Assembly: GCA_025455865.1 (NCBI GenBank)
Contig: JALOLS010000029.1
Coordinates: 1 to 58,860 of the forward strand
From: Thermoleophilia bacterium
GTDB taxonomy: Bacteria > Actinomycetota > Thermoleophilia > Miltoncostaeales > Miltoncostaeaceae
DNA: 58,860 bases
Direction: 5' to 3'
How positions within the stretch are numbered: the stretch's first letter is position 1; the number at the start of each line of letters is the position of its first letter. Both the position numbers and the translations under genes were made by a program. This document shows, piece by piece, positions 36,697 through 44,740 of the stretch. A model generated the notes under the pieces. That model ran no database searches. It was not told where the DNA came from and worked only from the letters and a program-made list of their open reading frames with translations.

Positions 36697-37776
36697 TCAA
36701 CCGAGCGTGACGAGATCGGTGGTGGACGTGGTGAGCACCTCGCAGCCGTCCTCGGTGACCAGGACGAGGTCCTCGATCCGCACGCCGCCGGAGCCCTCGA
36801 TGTAGATGCCGGGCTCGATGGTCACGACCATGCCCGCCTCCAGGGTCTCGGTGCCCTCGGGGCGCACCCAGGGGCGCTCGTGGATGTCGAGCCCCACCCC
36901 GTGCCCGAGCCCGTGGCCGAAGCGGTCGCCCAGGCCGGCGTCGGTGATGAGCCCCCGGGCCACCGCGTCGAGATCCGCGGCGGCGATGCCCGGCCGGCAC
37001 GCGGCCAGCGCCGCCCGCTCGGCCTCCAGGCAGACCGCGTAGGCGTGGGCGAGGTCCTCCGGGAGCGGCCCGGTGGCGAAGGTCCGGGTGCAGTCGGAGC
37101 AGTAGCCGCCCACCACCGCGCCCAGGTCGACCACCACCAGCGCCCGGGGAGGGATCGCCTCGCGCCGGGGCTCGGCGTGCGGGAGCGCCCCGTGCGGCCC
37201 GCCGGCCACGATGATGTCGAAGCTGGCCCGCTCGGCCCCGGCGGCCCGCATCAGGCCCTCGAGCGCCCAGGCGACGTCGGCCTCCAGCCGGCCGGCCAGG
37301 CCCTCCCGGGCGACCGCCTCGTAGGCGAGGTCGGCGATTCGGGCGGCCTCGCGGACCATCGCGATCTCCTCGGGCGCCTTGCGGACCCGCAGGCCCTCCA
37401 CCAGGCCCTGGACGGGCACCAGCTCACACCCCTGGGCCAGCTCGGCCAGCCGGGTGTGGCGGGCCACCGTCACGTGGTCGGACTCGAAGCCCACCCGGCC
37501 GCCCCCGGCGGCGTCGGCGGCGGCCTCGGCCACCCGCTGGAGCAGGTCGCGCCCGGCCTGCACCACCTCCACCCCACGGGTCTGGGCGCGGGCGGCGCTC
37601 ACGTAGCGGGAGTCGGTGAACAGCAGGCGGCGGTCCCCGGCGAGCAGCGCGACCGCGTTGCTGCCGACGTACCCGGTCAGGTACCGGACGTTGGTCAGGT
37701 CGCTGACCAGCAGCACGTCCAGGCCCTGTTCGGCCTGCAGCGCGGCGGCACGGGCCTGGCGGTCCTCGTACCTCAC
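36697..37776 (-). CDS. Xaa-Pro aminopeptidase / prolidase (M24B)
   Basis: A 359-residue pita-bread metallopeptidase that cleaves X-Pro bonds. The N-terminal creatinase-like domain (VRYEDRQARAAAL..GLDVLLVSDLTNVRYLTGY) is followed by the metallodomain with VVVDLGAVVGGYCSDCTRT (two Asp), FGHGLGHGVGLDIHE (His), TIEPGIYIEG (Glu) and RIEDLVLVTEDG (Glu). Start GTG at 37776 overlaps the aroQ stop (GTGA). Location between aroQ and efp is a well-known bacterial arrangement. Confidence 0.93.
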   Translation of the reverse strand: MRYEDRQARAAALQAEQGLDVLLVSDLTNVRYLTGYVGSNAVALLAGDRRLLFTDSRYVSAARAQTRGVEVVQAGRDLLQRVAEAAADAAGGGRVGFESDHVTVARHTRLAELAQGCELVPVQGLVEGLRVRKAPEEIAMVREAARIADLAYEAVAREGLAGRLEADVAWALEGLMRAAGAERASFDIIVAGGPHGALPHAEPRREAIPPRALVVVDLGAVVGGYCSDCTRTFATGPLPEDLAHAYAVCLEAERAALAACRPGIAAADLDAVARGLITDAGLGDRFGHGLGHGVGLDIHERPWVRPEGTETLEAGMVVTIEPGIYIEGSGGVRIEDLVLVTEDGCEVLTTSTTDLVTLG

Positions 37777-38210
37777 GACGGGCGCTCCCGCGCGAGCAGG
37801 TCGAGGGCGTCCCGGTAGCCGTCGGGACCCTTCCCCCAGACCGCCGCCAGCGCGATGTCGCGCACCACCGAGACGCGGCGATGCGGCTCGCGGGCCTCGA
37901 CGTCGGACAGGTGGACCTCCACGAACGGCGCGCCCATCACCTCCAGCGCGTCGCGGATCGACCACTGGTAGTGCGTCCACGCGCCGGGGTTCACGATGGC
38001 CCCGTCGACCACGCCGGCCAGGCCGTGGACGTGCTCCAGGAACGCGCCCTCGTGGTTGGTCTGGAACGGGCTCACCCGCATGCCGCGCTCCTCGCCCCAC
38101 GCGCGCACCCGGGCCTCGAGCTCGGGCAGGGTGAGCGTCCCGTAGTGCTGCGACGGCCGGCGGCCGAGCATGTTCAGGTTGGGGCCGTGCAGCAGGGCGA
38201 TCCGCCTCAT
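37773..38210 (-). CDS. aroQ: Type II 3-dehydroquinate dehydratase
   Basis: A 145-residue type II dehydroquinase (third step of the shikimate pathway, dodecamer in other bacteria). HGPNLNMLGRRPSQHYG carries the active-site loop Arg and Tyr; the NHEGAFLEHVH and IVNPGAWTHYQWSIRDAL motifs and VEVHLSD are present. ATG at 38210 overlaps the aroB stop, and its own stop overlaps the peptidase start. Confidence 0.95.
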   Translation of the reverse strand: MRRIALLHGPNLNMLGRRPSQHYGTLTLPELEARVRAWGEERGMRVSPFQTNHEGAFLEHVHGLAGVVDGAIVNPGAWTHYQWSIRDALEVMGAPFVEVHLSDVEAREPHRRVSVVRDIALAAVWGKGPDGYRDALDLLARERPS

Positions 38211-39313
38211 GCGACCAGCTCCTCGATCGCCCCGCGGACCAGCGCCGGATCCGGGTCCCGGTGGGTGCGCGGCTCGCCCGGACGGGGCAGCAGCACCATG
38301 TTGAGCGCCCGCGCGTCGGCCTTCTTGTCGCGGCCCATCGCCGCGAGCACGTCGTGGACCCCGACGGCCGGGTCGAGCGCCACCGGCAGGCCGTGGCGGG
38401 CCAGCACCGCGCGGGTGCGCTCGCGCCACTCGGGCGCGAGGCCCTCCTCGCGCTCGGAGATCCGGAGCGCGGCGAGCAGGCCCAGGCTGATGGCCTCGCC
38501 GTGGCGGTAGCGCTCGTATCCGGCCGCCGCCTCGATGCCGTGCCCCACGGTGTGGCCGAGGTTGAGCACCGCCCGGAGGCCCAGATCGCGCTCGTCGGCC
38601 GCCACCACCCCGAGCTTGTAGGTGACGCACCGGCGGATGAGCCCGGCCAGGTCCTCCGCCGGCCCCGGCAGCGCGGGCCACGCCTCGACCTCCTCGAAGA
38701 GCGCGGCGCCGTCCAGCAGGCCGTACTTGACCACCTCGGCGAAGCCGCAGGCGAGCTCGCGGGCCGGGAGGGTGTCCAGCGCGCCGGGGTCCATGACCAC
38801 CATCCGGGGCTGCCAGATCGCCCCGACGTAGTTCTTGCCCTCGGGCAGGTCCACTCCGGTCTTGCCGCCGATGGCCGAGTCGACCATGGCCAGCAGCGTG
38901 GTCGGCACGTGGACCAGGCGCACCCCGCGCTGGTAGCTCGCGGCGACGAAGCCGGCCAGGTCACCCACCACCCCGCCGCCCAGGGCGAGGACGCAGTCGG
39001 CCCGCCGGATGCCCTCGCGGGCGGCGAGCCGGCAGAGGCGCTCGACCTCGGCGAGCGACTTGGACGCCTCGCCGGGCTCGACCGGCGCACGCACCACCCG
39101 CAGGCCGGCCGCCTCGAGCGACGCCCGGGCCCGCACGGCCAGCCCGCTCACCGCGCCGTCGTGGATCAGGAGCACCGCGGGGCCGGCCGCCTGGGGGGCC
39201 CAGAGCGCGCCCACGAGGTCGATGAGGCCCGGCCCGAGGTGCACGGGCACCCGGTGCTCGCCCACCTCCCCCACGATCGCGGGCGCCGGGGCGACGGCGC
39301 GGAGCGCGCTCAC
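38207..39313 (-). CDS. aroB: 3-dehydroquinate synthase
   Basis: A 368-residue NAD-dependent enzyme converting DAHP to 3-dehydroquinate. LALGGGVVGDLAGFVAASYQRG (NAD loop), PTTLLAMVDSAIGGKTGVD, and the metal ligands in EVVKYGLL, LNLGHTVGHGIE and the later RHGEAISLGL (His) are clear. GTG start overlaps the aroK stop; translational coupling runs through the whole cluster. Confidence 0.96.
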   Translation of the reverse strand: MSALRAVAPAPAIVGEVGEHRVPVHLGPGLIDLVGALWAPQAAGPAVLLIHDGAVSGLAVRARASLEAAGLRVVRAPVEPGEASKSLAEVERLCRLAAREGIRRADCVLALGGGVVGDLAGFVAASYQRGVRLVHVPTTLLAMVDSAIGGKTGVDLPEGKNYVGAIWQPRMVVMDPGALDTLPARELACGFAEVVKYGLLDGAALFEEVEAWPALPGPAEDLAGLIRRCVTYKLGVVAADERDLGLRAVLNLGHTVGHGIEAAAGYERYRHGEAISLGLLAALRISEREEGLAPEWRERTRAVLARHGLPVALDPAVGVHDVLAAMGRDKKADARALNMVLLPRPGEPRTHRDPDPALVRGAIEELVA

Positions 39314-39831
39314 CCGGCCTCCCGGGCGCCGCGCTGGCCGGCCCAGGCCGCGATGCGCTCGGCCACCTCCTCGGGCGGCTCGGCGGCGTCGACCTCGATG
39401 TCGGCCGCCTCGCGGTACGCCGGCTCCCGCTGGGCGGCGCGGCGCAGGAAGCGGTCACGGTCCTGGGCGAGCGGCCGGTGCTCGGATCCGCCGACCCGCT
39501 CCCAGGCGGCCTCCGGGGCGAGACGGAGCCAGGCCACCCATGCGGTGCGCGCGAGCAGGTCCCGGGTGCGGGCGCTCCCGAGCGCCCCGCCGCCCAGGGC
39601 GATCACCCCGGCCGGCCCGGCGAGGGCCTCGCGGACGACGTCCTCCTCGGTGCGCCGGAACCAGACCTCGCCGCGCCGGGCGAAGATGTCGGGGATCGGC
39701 ATCCCGGCCCGCTCCTCGACCACCCGGTCGGCGTCGGTGAACGTGCACCCCAGGCGGGCGGCCAGCCGCCGGCCGACGGTGGACTTGCCGGCTCCCATGT
39801 AGCCGGTCAGGGCGATCCAGCGGGCGCTCAA
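39310..39831 (-). CDS. aroK: Shikimate kinase, TTG start
   Basis: A 173-residue kinase phosphorylating shikimate C3-OH. The P-loop is GYMGAGKST (residues 10-18), the shikimate site is DADRVVEERAGMPI.DIF...GE..FR, and GGGAL and the LID (RPLAQD) are intact. The only start that keeps the P-loop is TTG at 39831, which overlaps the aroC TGA (TTGA). The next ATG would cut into the P-loop, so the TTG decides the annotation. Confidence 0.92.
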   Translation of the reverse strand: MSARWIALTGYMGAGKSTVGRRLAARLGCTFTDADRVVEERAGMPIPDIFARRGEVWFRRTEEDVVREALAGPAGVIALGGGALGSARTRDLLARTAWVAWLRLAPEAAWERVGGSEHRPLAQDRDRFLRRAAQREPAYREAADIEVDAAEPPEEVAERIAAWAGQRGAREAG

Positions 39832-40991
39832 CTGCGGGCGAGGACCGCTCGGTAGCGCTCCACCGCCGCGTCCAGGTGGGCGATCGAGTCGCCGCCGAAC
39901 TTCTCGAGCAGGGCGCGGGCGAGCACGAACGCGAGCGCCGCCTCGCCGATCACCGCGGCCGCCGGCACCGCGCAGATGTCCGAGCGCTCCTTGAACGCGG
40001 CGCGGGCCTCCTTGGTGGCCACGTCGACCGAGGCGAGCGGGCGGCTGAGCGTGGAGATGGGCTTCATCACCGCGCGCACCACCACCGGGGCGCCGTGGGT
40101 CATCCCGCCCTCGAGCCCGCCGGACCGGTTGGTGCGCCGGTGGTAGCCGTGGCCCTCGTCCCAGAAGATCTCGTCGTGGGCCTGGCTCCCGGGCACCGTG
40201 CCCAGGTGGAAGCCCGCCCCGACCTCGACCCCCTTGATCGCCTGGATGCCCAGGAACGCCTCGCCGATCCGGGCGTCCAGGCGGCTCTCGCCGGTCACGT
40301 GGGACCCGAGCCCCGGGAGCACCCCGAACGCCCACACCTCGAAGACCCCGCCGAGGGTGTCGTGGGACTGCCCGGCGGTCTTGATCGCCGCCCGCATGCG
40401 CGCCGAGGCGTCGGGGTCCAGGCAGCGCACCGGGCTCTCGTCGACCTCGGCGAAGTCCTCCAGGGCGAGGTCGTCGCGCAGGTCCACCGCCTCGGCGCCG
40501 ACCCGCACCACGTGGCTGCGGACCTCCATCCCGTAGCGGCGCAGGAGGGCCTTGGCGACCCCGCCGGCGGCCACCCGCGCGGCGGTCTCGCGCGCGCTCG
40601 CCCGCTCCAGGATGTTGCGCAGGTCGTCCGTCTCGTACTTCTGCATCCCGGCCAGGTCGGCGTGGCCGGGCCGGGGCAGGGTGATCGCGTCGACCTCGGC
40701 CGCGGGCTCCCAGACCGCCATGCGGTCGGCCGCCCAGTTCGGGAAGTCGAGGTTGGGGATCATGAGCGCCAGCGGGCTGCCCAGCGTGCGGCCGTGGCGC
40801 AGGCCGGACTGCACCTGCACCCGGTCCCGCTCGATCTTCATGCGCCCGCCGCGGCCGTAGCCGAGCTGGCGCCGGGCGAGGTCGTCGTCGACGTCCTCCG
40901 GGCGGAGCGGGAGGCCCGCGGGCAGCCCCTCGACCAGGGCGATCAGCGCCGGTCCATGGGACTCGCCGGCGGTTCGGTAGGTCAGGGCCAC
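39828..40991 (-). CDS. aroC: Chorismate synthase
   Basis: A 387-residue FMN-dependent enzyme (EPSP to chorismate). Signatures GESHGPALIALVEGLPAG, RRQLGYGRGGRMKIERD, ARETAARVAAGGVAK and RSGGLEGGMTHG are all present. The GTG start at 40991 is nine bases after TAGACT and has no Shine-Dalgarno, so the operon mRNA is probably leaderless. It is the first gene of a ten-gene operon ending near 32383. Confidence 0.97.
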   Translation of the reverse strand: MALTYRTAGESHGPALIALVEGLPAGLPLRPEDVDDDLARRQLGYGRGGRMKIERDRVQVQSGLRHGRTLGSPLALMIPNLDFPNWAADRMAVWEPAAEVDAITLPRPGHADLAGMQKYETDDLRNILERASARETAARVAAGGVAKALLRRYGMEVRSHVVRVGAEAVDLRDDLALEDFAEVDESPVRCLDPDASARMRAAIKTAGQSHDTLGGVFEVWAFGVLPGLGSHVTGESRLDARIGEAFLGIQAIKGVEVGAGFHLGTVPGSQAHDEIFWDEGHGYHRRTNRSGGLEGGMTHGAPVVVRAVMKPISTLSRPLASVDVATKEARAAFKERSDICAVPAAAVIGEAALAFVLARALLEKFGGDSIAHLDAAVERYRAVLARS

Positions 40992-41000
40992 GACCCGGGG

Positions 41001-41006
41001 AGTCTA
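41001..41006 (-). promoter_or_regulatory. -10 box TAGACT, leaderless aroC operon promoter
   Basis: On the minus strand TAGACT is followed by nine bases and the GTG at 40991. It drives the 8.6-kb aroC-nusB unit. Confidence 0.6.
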
Positions 41007-41044
41007 CCGGCGCCCGGAGGGGCCTCGCCCGGGACCGAGCGCGC

Positions 41045-41725
41045 TCAACTGCGGGTGAACGGCAGGCGCTCGGTGAGGAAGTCGATCAGCGCGCTCGGGT
41101 TGCGCGACTGGCTGAGCACCTCGCCGGGGCCGGTGAACTCGAACACCAGCACCTCGCCGCTCTTCACCGCGGTCCAGGTGCCCGCGGCCCGGCGCAGGAT
41201 CGAGGTGACGCCCTCCTCGAATGCGACCATGTGGCCCGAGTCGAGCACCAGGCGCTCGCCCTCGCCGAGGCGATAGGCGTCCACCGCGCCGTAGCAGGAC
41301 AACAGCACCGGGCCCTGGCCCTCGGCGCGGATCAGGAAGCCCCCCTCGCTGCCGAACAGGTTCTTGAACCCGCCCCACTTGGTCTCGATCTGGACCCCGG
41401 GGCCGGAGGCGAGGTAGGAGCCGGCCTGGATGAAGAGCGGACGCCCGGGGGCCACCTCGCGCACCACCAGGTCGCCCGGGAGGCTCGCGGCCACGTCCAC
41501 GAAGCCGCCTTGATCGGGGGCCGTGAACGTGGTGATGAACACCGACTCGCCCCCGAGCACCCCGCGCTTGAGGGACTTGAACAGCCCCCCCTGCATCTTG
41601 GCCTCGATGCGCACCCCGTCCGAGGTGGCCATCATGGCCCCGGCCTCGGCGCGCATCGTCTCGCCGGCCGCGAGGGTGCAGCGGGCGACCGCGAAGCTGG
41701 GGGCGTGCCTGACCTGGACGTCCAT
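41045..41725 (-). CDS. AIM24/TIGR00266 family protein
   Basis: A 226-residue protein of the AIM24 (DUF124) family, a trimeric beta-prism fold. Characteristic stretches are MRAEAGAMMATSDGV, LKRGVLGGESVFITTFTA and GGFKNLFGSEGGFLIRAEGQGPVLLSCYG. The bacterial role is undefined. A GAGGAG Shine-Dalgarno lies about 7 bases before the ATG at 41725, so this gene uses leadered initiation. It precedes the aroC promoter on the same strand. Confidence 0.9.
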   Translation of the reverse strand: MDVQVRHAPSFAVARCTLAAGETMRAEAGAMMATSDGVRIEAKMQGGLFKSLKRGVLGGESVFITTFTAPDQGGFVDVAASLPGDLVVREVAPGRPLFIQAGSYLASGPGVQIETKWGGFKNLFGSEGGFLIRAEGQGPVLLSCYGAVDAYRLGEGERLVLDSGHMVAFEEGVTSILRRAAGTWTAVKSGEVLVFEFTGPGEVLSQSRNPSALIDFLTERLPFTRS

Positions 41726-41817
41726 GAGCGCTCCTCGTCGTCGACCGCGCGATTCTGACAGGGCGACGGCACGGCAGGACGCCGGCCGCGGGCGGTGAAC
41801 ATGGCGGTGGCCCAACC

Positions 41818-41823
41818 TACGCT
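41818..41823 (+). promoter_or_regulatory. -10 box TACGCT before c-di-GMP gene
   Basis: TACGCT is followed six bases later by an overlapping GTG/ATG pair at 41830/41833, the usual leaderless geometry, but those starts are out of frame with the downstream enzyme. Confidence 0.4.
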
Positions 41824-41903
41824 CCGGGAGTGATGCGTACTCCAGCCATGCGGAGGTCGCCGCGGCCGGCGACGCCGGCCCCGCCGGGCGCGAGATCCCG
41901 CTC

Positions 41904-43562
41904 GTGCTCGAGGTGGTCCCCCTCACGACCGGCGGCGGAGCCCTGATCGCCGCCCGCATCCGCCCGGCGACCGCCCCGGGCTCGCCCGGCGGGCTGGGCG
42001 GGGACATCGTCGACTGGCTGGCCGACGCGGTCGTGGTGGTGGACCGCTCCGGCCGGCTGCGCTACGCCAACCCGGCCGCCGCGGAGCTCTTCGGCGCGGC
42101 CGACGCGGCCGCGATGCTCGGGACCCCGTTCGGCTTCCCGCTGGCCGCCGGGGTGACGACCGAGGTCGAGGTGGTCCGCCGCGGCCGCGTGCCCCTGGTC
42201 GCCGAGATGCGGGTGGCCCCGGCGACCTGGGAGGGCGCGCCGTGCCACGTCGCGGCGCTGCGCGACGTGACCGACCGCCACGCCGCCCAGCGCGCGGCCG
42301 AGCGCGCCGCGCTGCACGACCCGCTCACCGGCCTGCCGGGGCGGGCCCTGCTCCTGGACCGGGCCGGGCGGGCCCTGGCCGCCGCGCGGCTCGCGCGGGG
42401 CGCCGGGCCGGCCCTGCTCCTGCTCGACCTCGACCACTTCACCCACACCGACGACATCCTCGGCCACCGTCAGGCCGACGCGCTGCTGGCCGCCCTGGGC
42501 CGCCGCCTGGCCGAGCGCCTGCGCGGATCGGACACCCTCGCGCGGGTCGGCGGCGACGAGTTCGGGGTGCTCATCACCGGCGTCCCGGGCCCCGACGCCG
42601 CCGAGCAGGCCGGCCGGCGGATGCTCTCGGCCCTGGACGCGCCGTTCCGCGCCGGCCGGCGCACGGTCCACCTGCGGGGGAGCATCGGGGTCGCGCTCGG
42701 CACCCCCGGCGCGGACCCCGAGCGGCTCATCCGGCGGGCCGAGCACGCCGTGCGGGCGGCGAAGGCGGCCGGCGGGGCCACGGTCCGGGTGTACGACCCG
42801 GGCCTGCACCGCGCGTCGCGGCGGGAGGTCCGGCTGGAGACCGACCTGCGCGCGGCGGTCAACGAGCGCACCTTCGACGTGCGCTACCAGCCGATCGTCG
42901 ACCTGGCCTCGCACGACGTGATCGACGTCGAGGCACTCGTCCGCTGGCCCCGGCGCGGGGGCGACCTGCTCACCCCCGACGCCTTCGTGCCCGTGGCCGA
43001 GCGGATCGGGCTGATCGGGGCCATCGACCTGTGGGTCCTCGACCGCGCCTGCTCGGACCTCGGCGACTGGGCCCTGCGCACCGGCGGGCGCATCTGCGTG
43101 AACCTCTCGGGCAGCGGCGTGGCCGACGGCGGGCTCGCCCGGCGGGTGGCGCGGGTCCTCGACGAGCGCGGGGTGAGCCCGGAGGCGCTCCGGCTGGAGA
43201 TCACCGAGAGCGCCCTCATGCGCGACCCCGACGGGGCGCGCGCGGCCCTCACCGAGCTGGCCGAGGTGGGCGTCGAGGTGGCGCTGGACGACTTCGGGAC
43301 CGGCTACTCGTCCCTGGCGCGCCTGCGCCGCTTCCCGATCGACATGCTGAAGATCGACCGCGGCTTCGTGGCCGCGGGGGACCAGGACATCGTGCGGACG
43401 ATCATCTCGCTGGCCGGGCACCTCGGGATGGGGGTGGTGGCCGAGGGGGTGGAGACCCCCGCGCAGGCCGAGACGCTGCGCGACCTCGGCTGCCGCCTGG
43501 GCCAGGGCTGGCTCTTCGCCCCGGCGGTCGAGCGCCACGCCCTGGAGGCCCTCCTCATCTGA
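41904..43562 (+). CDS. PAS-GGDEF-EAL c-di-GMP enzyme
   Basis: A 552-residue protein: a PAS domain (about 30-130), GGDEF (about 140-300, GGDEF at 216-220) and EAL (about 315-552; EAL at 343-345, then NLSG, ITES, DDFGTGYSSL, KIDR and EGVE, all the catalytic loops). Both domains look active. The first in-frame start is GTG at 41904, but coding-like sequence (SHAEVAAAGDAGPAGREIPL) continues upstream in this frame to about 41829 with no start, and the only promoter-like box points to a start in another frame. A small 5' indel or lost start is likely. It is one of two dual-domain c-di-GMP enzymes in the window. Confidence 0.9.
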   Translation: MLEVVPLTTGGGALIAARIRPATAPGSPGGLGGDIVDWLADAVVVVDRSGRLRYANPAAAELFGAADAAAMLGTPFGFPLAAGVTTEVEVVRRGRVPLVAEMRVAPATWEGAPCHVAALRDVTDRHAAQRAAERAALHDPLTGLPGRALLLDRAGRALAAARLARGAGPALLLLDLDHFTHTDDILGHRQADALLAALGRRLAERLRGSDTLARVGGDEFGVLITGVPGPDAAEQAGRRMLSALDAPFRAGRRTVHLRGSIGVALGTPGADPERLIRRAEHAVRAAKAAGGATVRVYDPGLHRASRREVRLETDLRAAVNERTFDVRYQPIVDLASHDVIDVEALVRWPRRGGDLLTPDAFVPVAERIGLIGAIDLWVLDRACSDLGDWALRTGGRICVNLSGSGVADGGLARRVARVLDERGVSPEALRLEITESALMRDPDGARAALTELAEVGVEVALDDFGTGYSSLARLRRFPIDMLKIDRGFVAAGDQDIVRTIISLAGHLGMGVVAEGVETPAQAETLRDLGCRLGQGWLFAPAVERHALEALLI

Positions 43563-43565
43563 GGG

Positions 43566-43582
43566 CCTGACGCCCGGTCAGG
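43566..43582. terminator. CCTGAC-N5-GTCAGG hairpin between convergent genes
   Basis: A perfect six-base stem with five-base loop spans the 15-base gap between the GGDEF-EAL stop and the convergent secreted-protein stop; it overlaps the latter. Confidence 0.4.
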
Positions 43583-44720
43583 TGATCGGCGTCCAGGCCG
43601 GGTCGCCGGCGGGCGGGATGCGCACCACGTCGGTGAAGGTCACCCCCCGTGCGCGGACCCGGCCGGCGGCCAGGCGCAGGGCCGTCACCCGCACGCCGTA
43701 GATCCGGTCGCCCCGGAGCCCCCGGGCCACCACGGTGTACGGCCGGCGCGACGCGGCGCAGGACACGCGCCGCGTGCGCCCGGCCACCGCCACGTCGAAG
43801 TGGGTGGCCGCCACGCACGACACCCGGGTCACCGCGAGCCCGAAGTCGGGCCGCGCCCCGGAGGCGGCCGTGCGCTTGTACGGCCCGATCGAGAGCGAGA
43901 CCTCGGGCCGGCCGGCCCCGGCCGGGCCGCGCGCCGTCGCCGACCAGGCCGTGGTGACCCCGACGCAGCCGGGCCGGGCCGGGACCTCCACCGTGAGGCG
44001 CCCGGCGGCCGCGCCCCCGGCGAGGCGCCCGCTGAGGGTCAGGCGGGCCACGTCGCCGGCGTCGGTGAGGGCCCAGCCCTCCTGGCGGAAGGCCCCGTCG
44101 CCGGCCAGCGGCACCTGCTGCACCCCGCGCGCCGCCCCCGACCAGGCGAAGGGGCCGCTCCCCGCACAGCCGCTCGGGCCGGCGGCGTGGACCGCGCGGA
44201 GGGCGCGGCCGAGCACGTCGAAGGACACCGCGGGCTGGGCGCCCGCGGCGGTGGCGAAGCCCGGCCGCGGACCGGGGCGGTCCGGCACCACGGGGACGGC
44301 CAGGAGCGGGCGGCGCATGGCGCAGGGCCCGCGGCCGCTGTCCAGGGTGGCCTGGACCTCACCCCGCACGACCTCGGCCCGGTCGGACGCGCCGGTGAGC
44401 AGGACGACCCCGGCGATGGGAAGGCCGCGTTCGTGCCGCCCGCCCACCGGCACCCGCACGCGCCCGTCGGGGGCGATGCGGACCGCGGGCCCCTGCAGGG
44501 CCACCTGCCCGCTGAACGACGACCCGTCGCCGCAGGCGCCGACGAACCGCATCCGGAGCGCGGTCACCCGGGCGTCGGAGATCGTGAGGGAGACCGGGGC
44601 GGGCTCGGCGTCCGCCGCCGCGACCGTCGAGCCGGCGAGGTCCACGGCGTGCAGCGGCGCGGCGCCGGCGAGCGCCGCCAGCGCCAGGGCGGCGGCCGGG
44701 AGGACCCGGCGGGTGGCCAC
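43578..44720 (-). CDS. Secreted protein of unknown function
   Basis: A 380-residue exported protein with a Sec signal peptide (about 1-25, ending LHA) and an all-beta, Cys-containing mature part. It seems to contain three related beta domains with Cys near their ends (GACGDGSSF..., GPSGCAGSGPFAW..., RVSCVAATHFDVAVAGRTRRVSC). No anchor or known domain is recognised. GTG at 44720 is 20 bases after the kaiC stop with GGAGG before it, so it belongs to the kaiBC unit. A link to clock-type proteins would be unusual. Confidence 0.65.
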   Translation of the reverse strand: MATRRVLPAAALALAALAGAAPLHAVDLAGSTVAAADAEPAPVSLTISDARVTALRMRFVGACGDGSSFSGQVALQGPAVRIAPDGRVRVPVGGRHERGLPIAGVVLLTGASDRAEVVRGEVQATLDSGRGPCAMRRPLLAVPVVPDRPGPRPGFATAAGAQPAVSFDVLGRALRAVHAAGPSGCAGSGPFAWSGAARGVQQVPLAGDGAFRQEGWALTDAGDVARLTLSGRLAGGAAAGRLTVEVPARPGCVGVTTAWSATARGPAGAGRPEVSLSIGPYKRTAASGARPDFGLAVTRVSCVAATHFDVAVAGRTRRVSCAASRRPYTVVARGLRGDRIYGVRVTALRLAAGRVRARGVTFTDVVRIPPAGDPAWTPIT

Positions 44721-44740
44721 GGCGGCCGGCCTCCGGGTCC

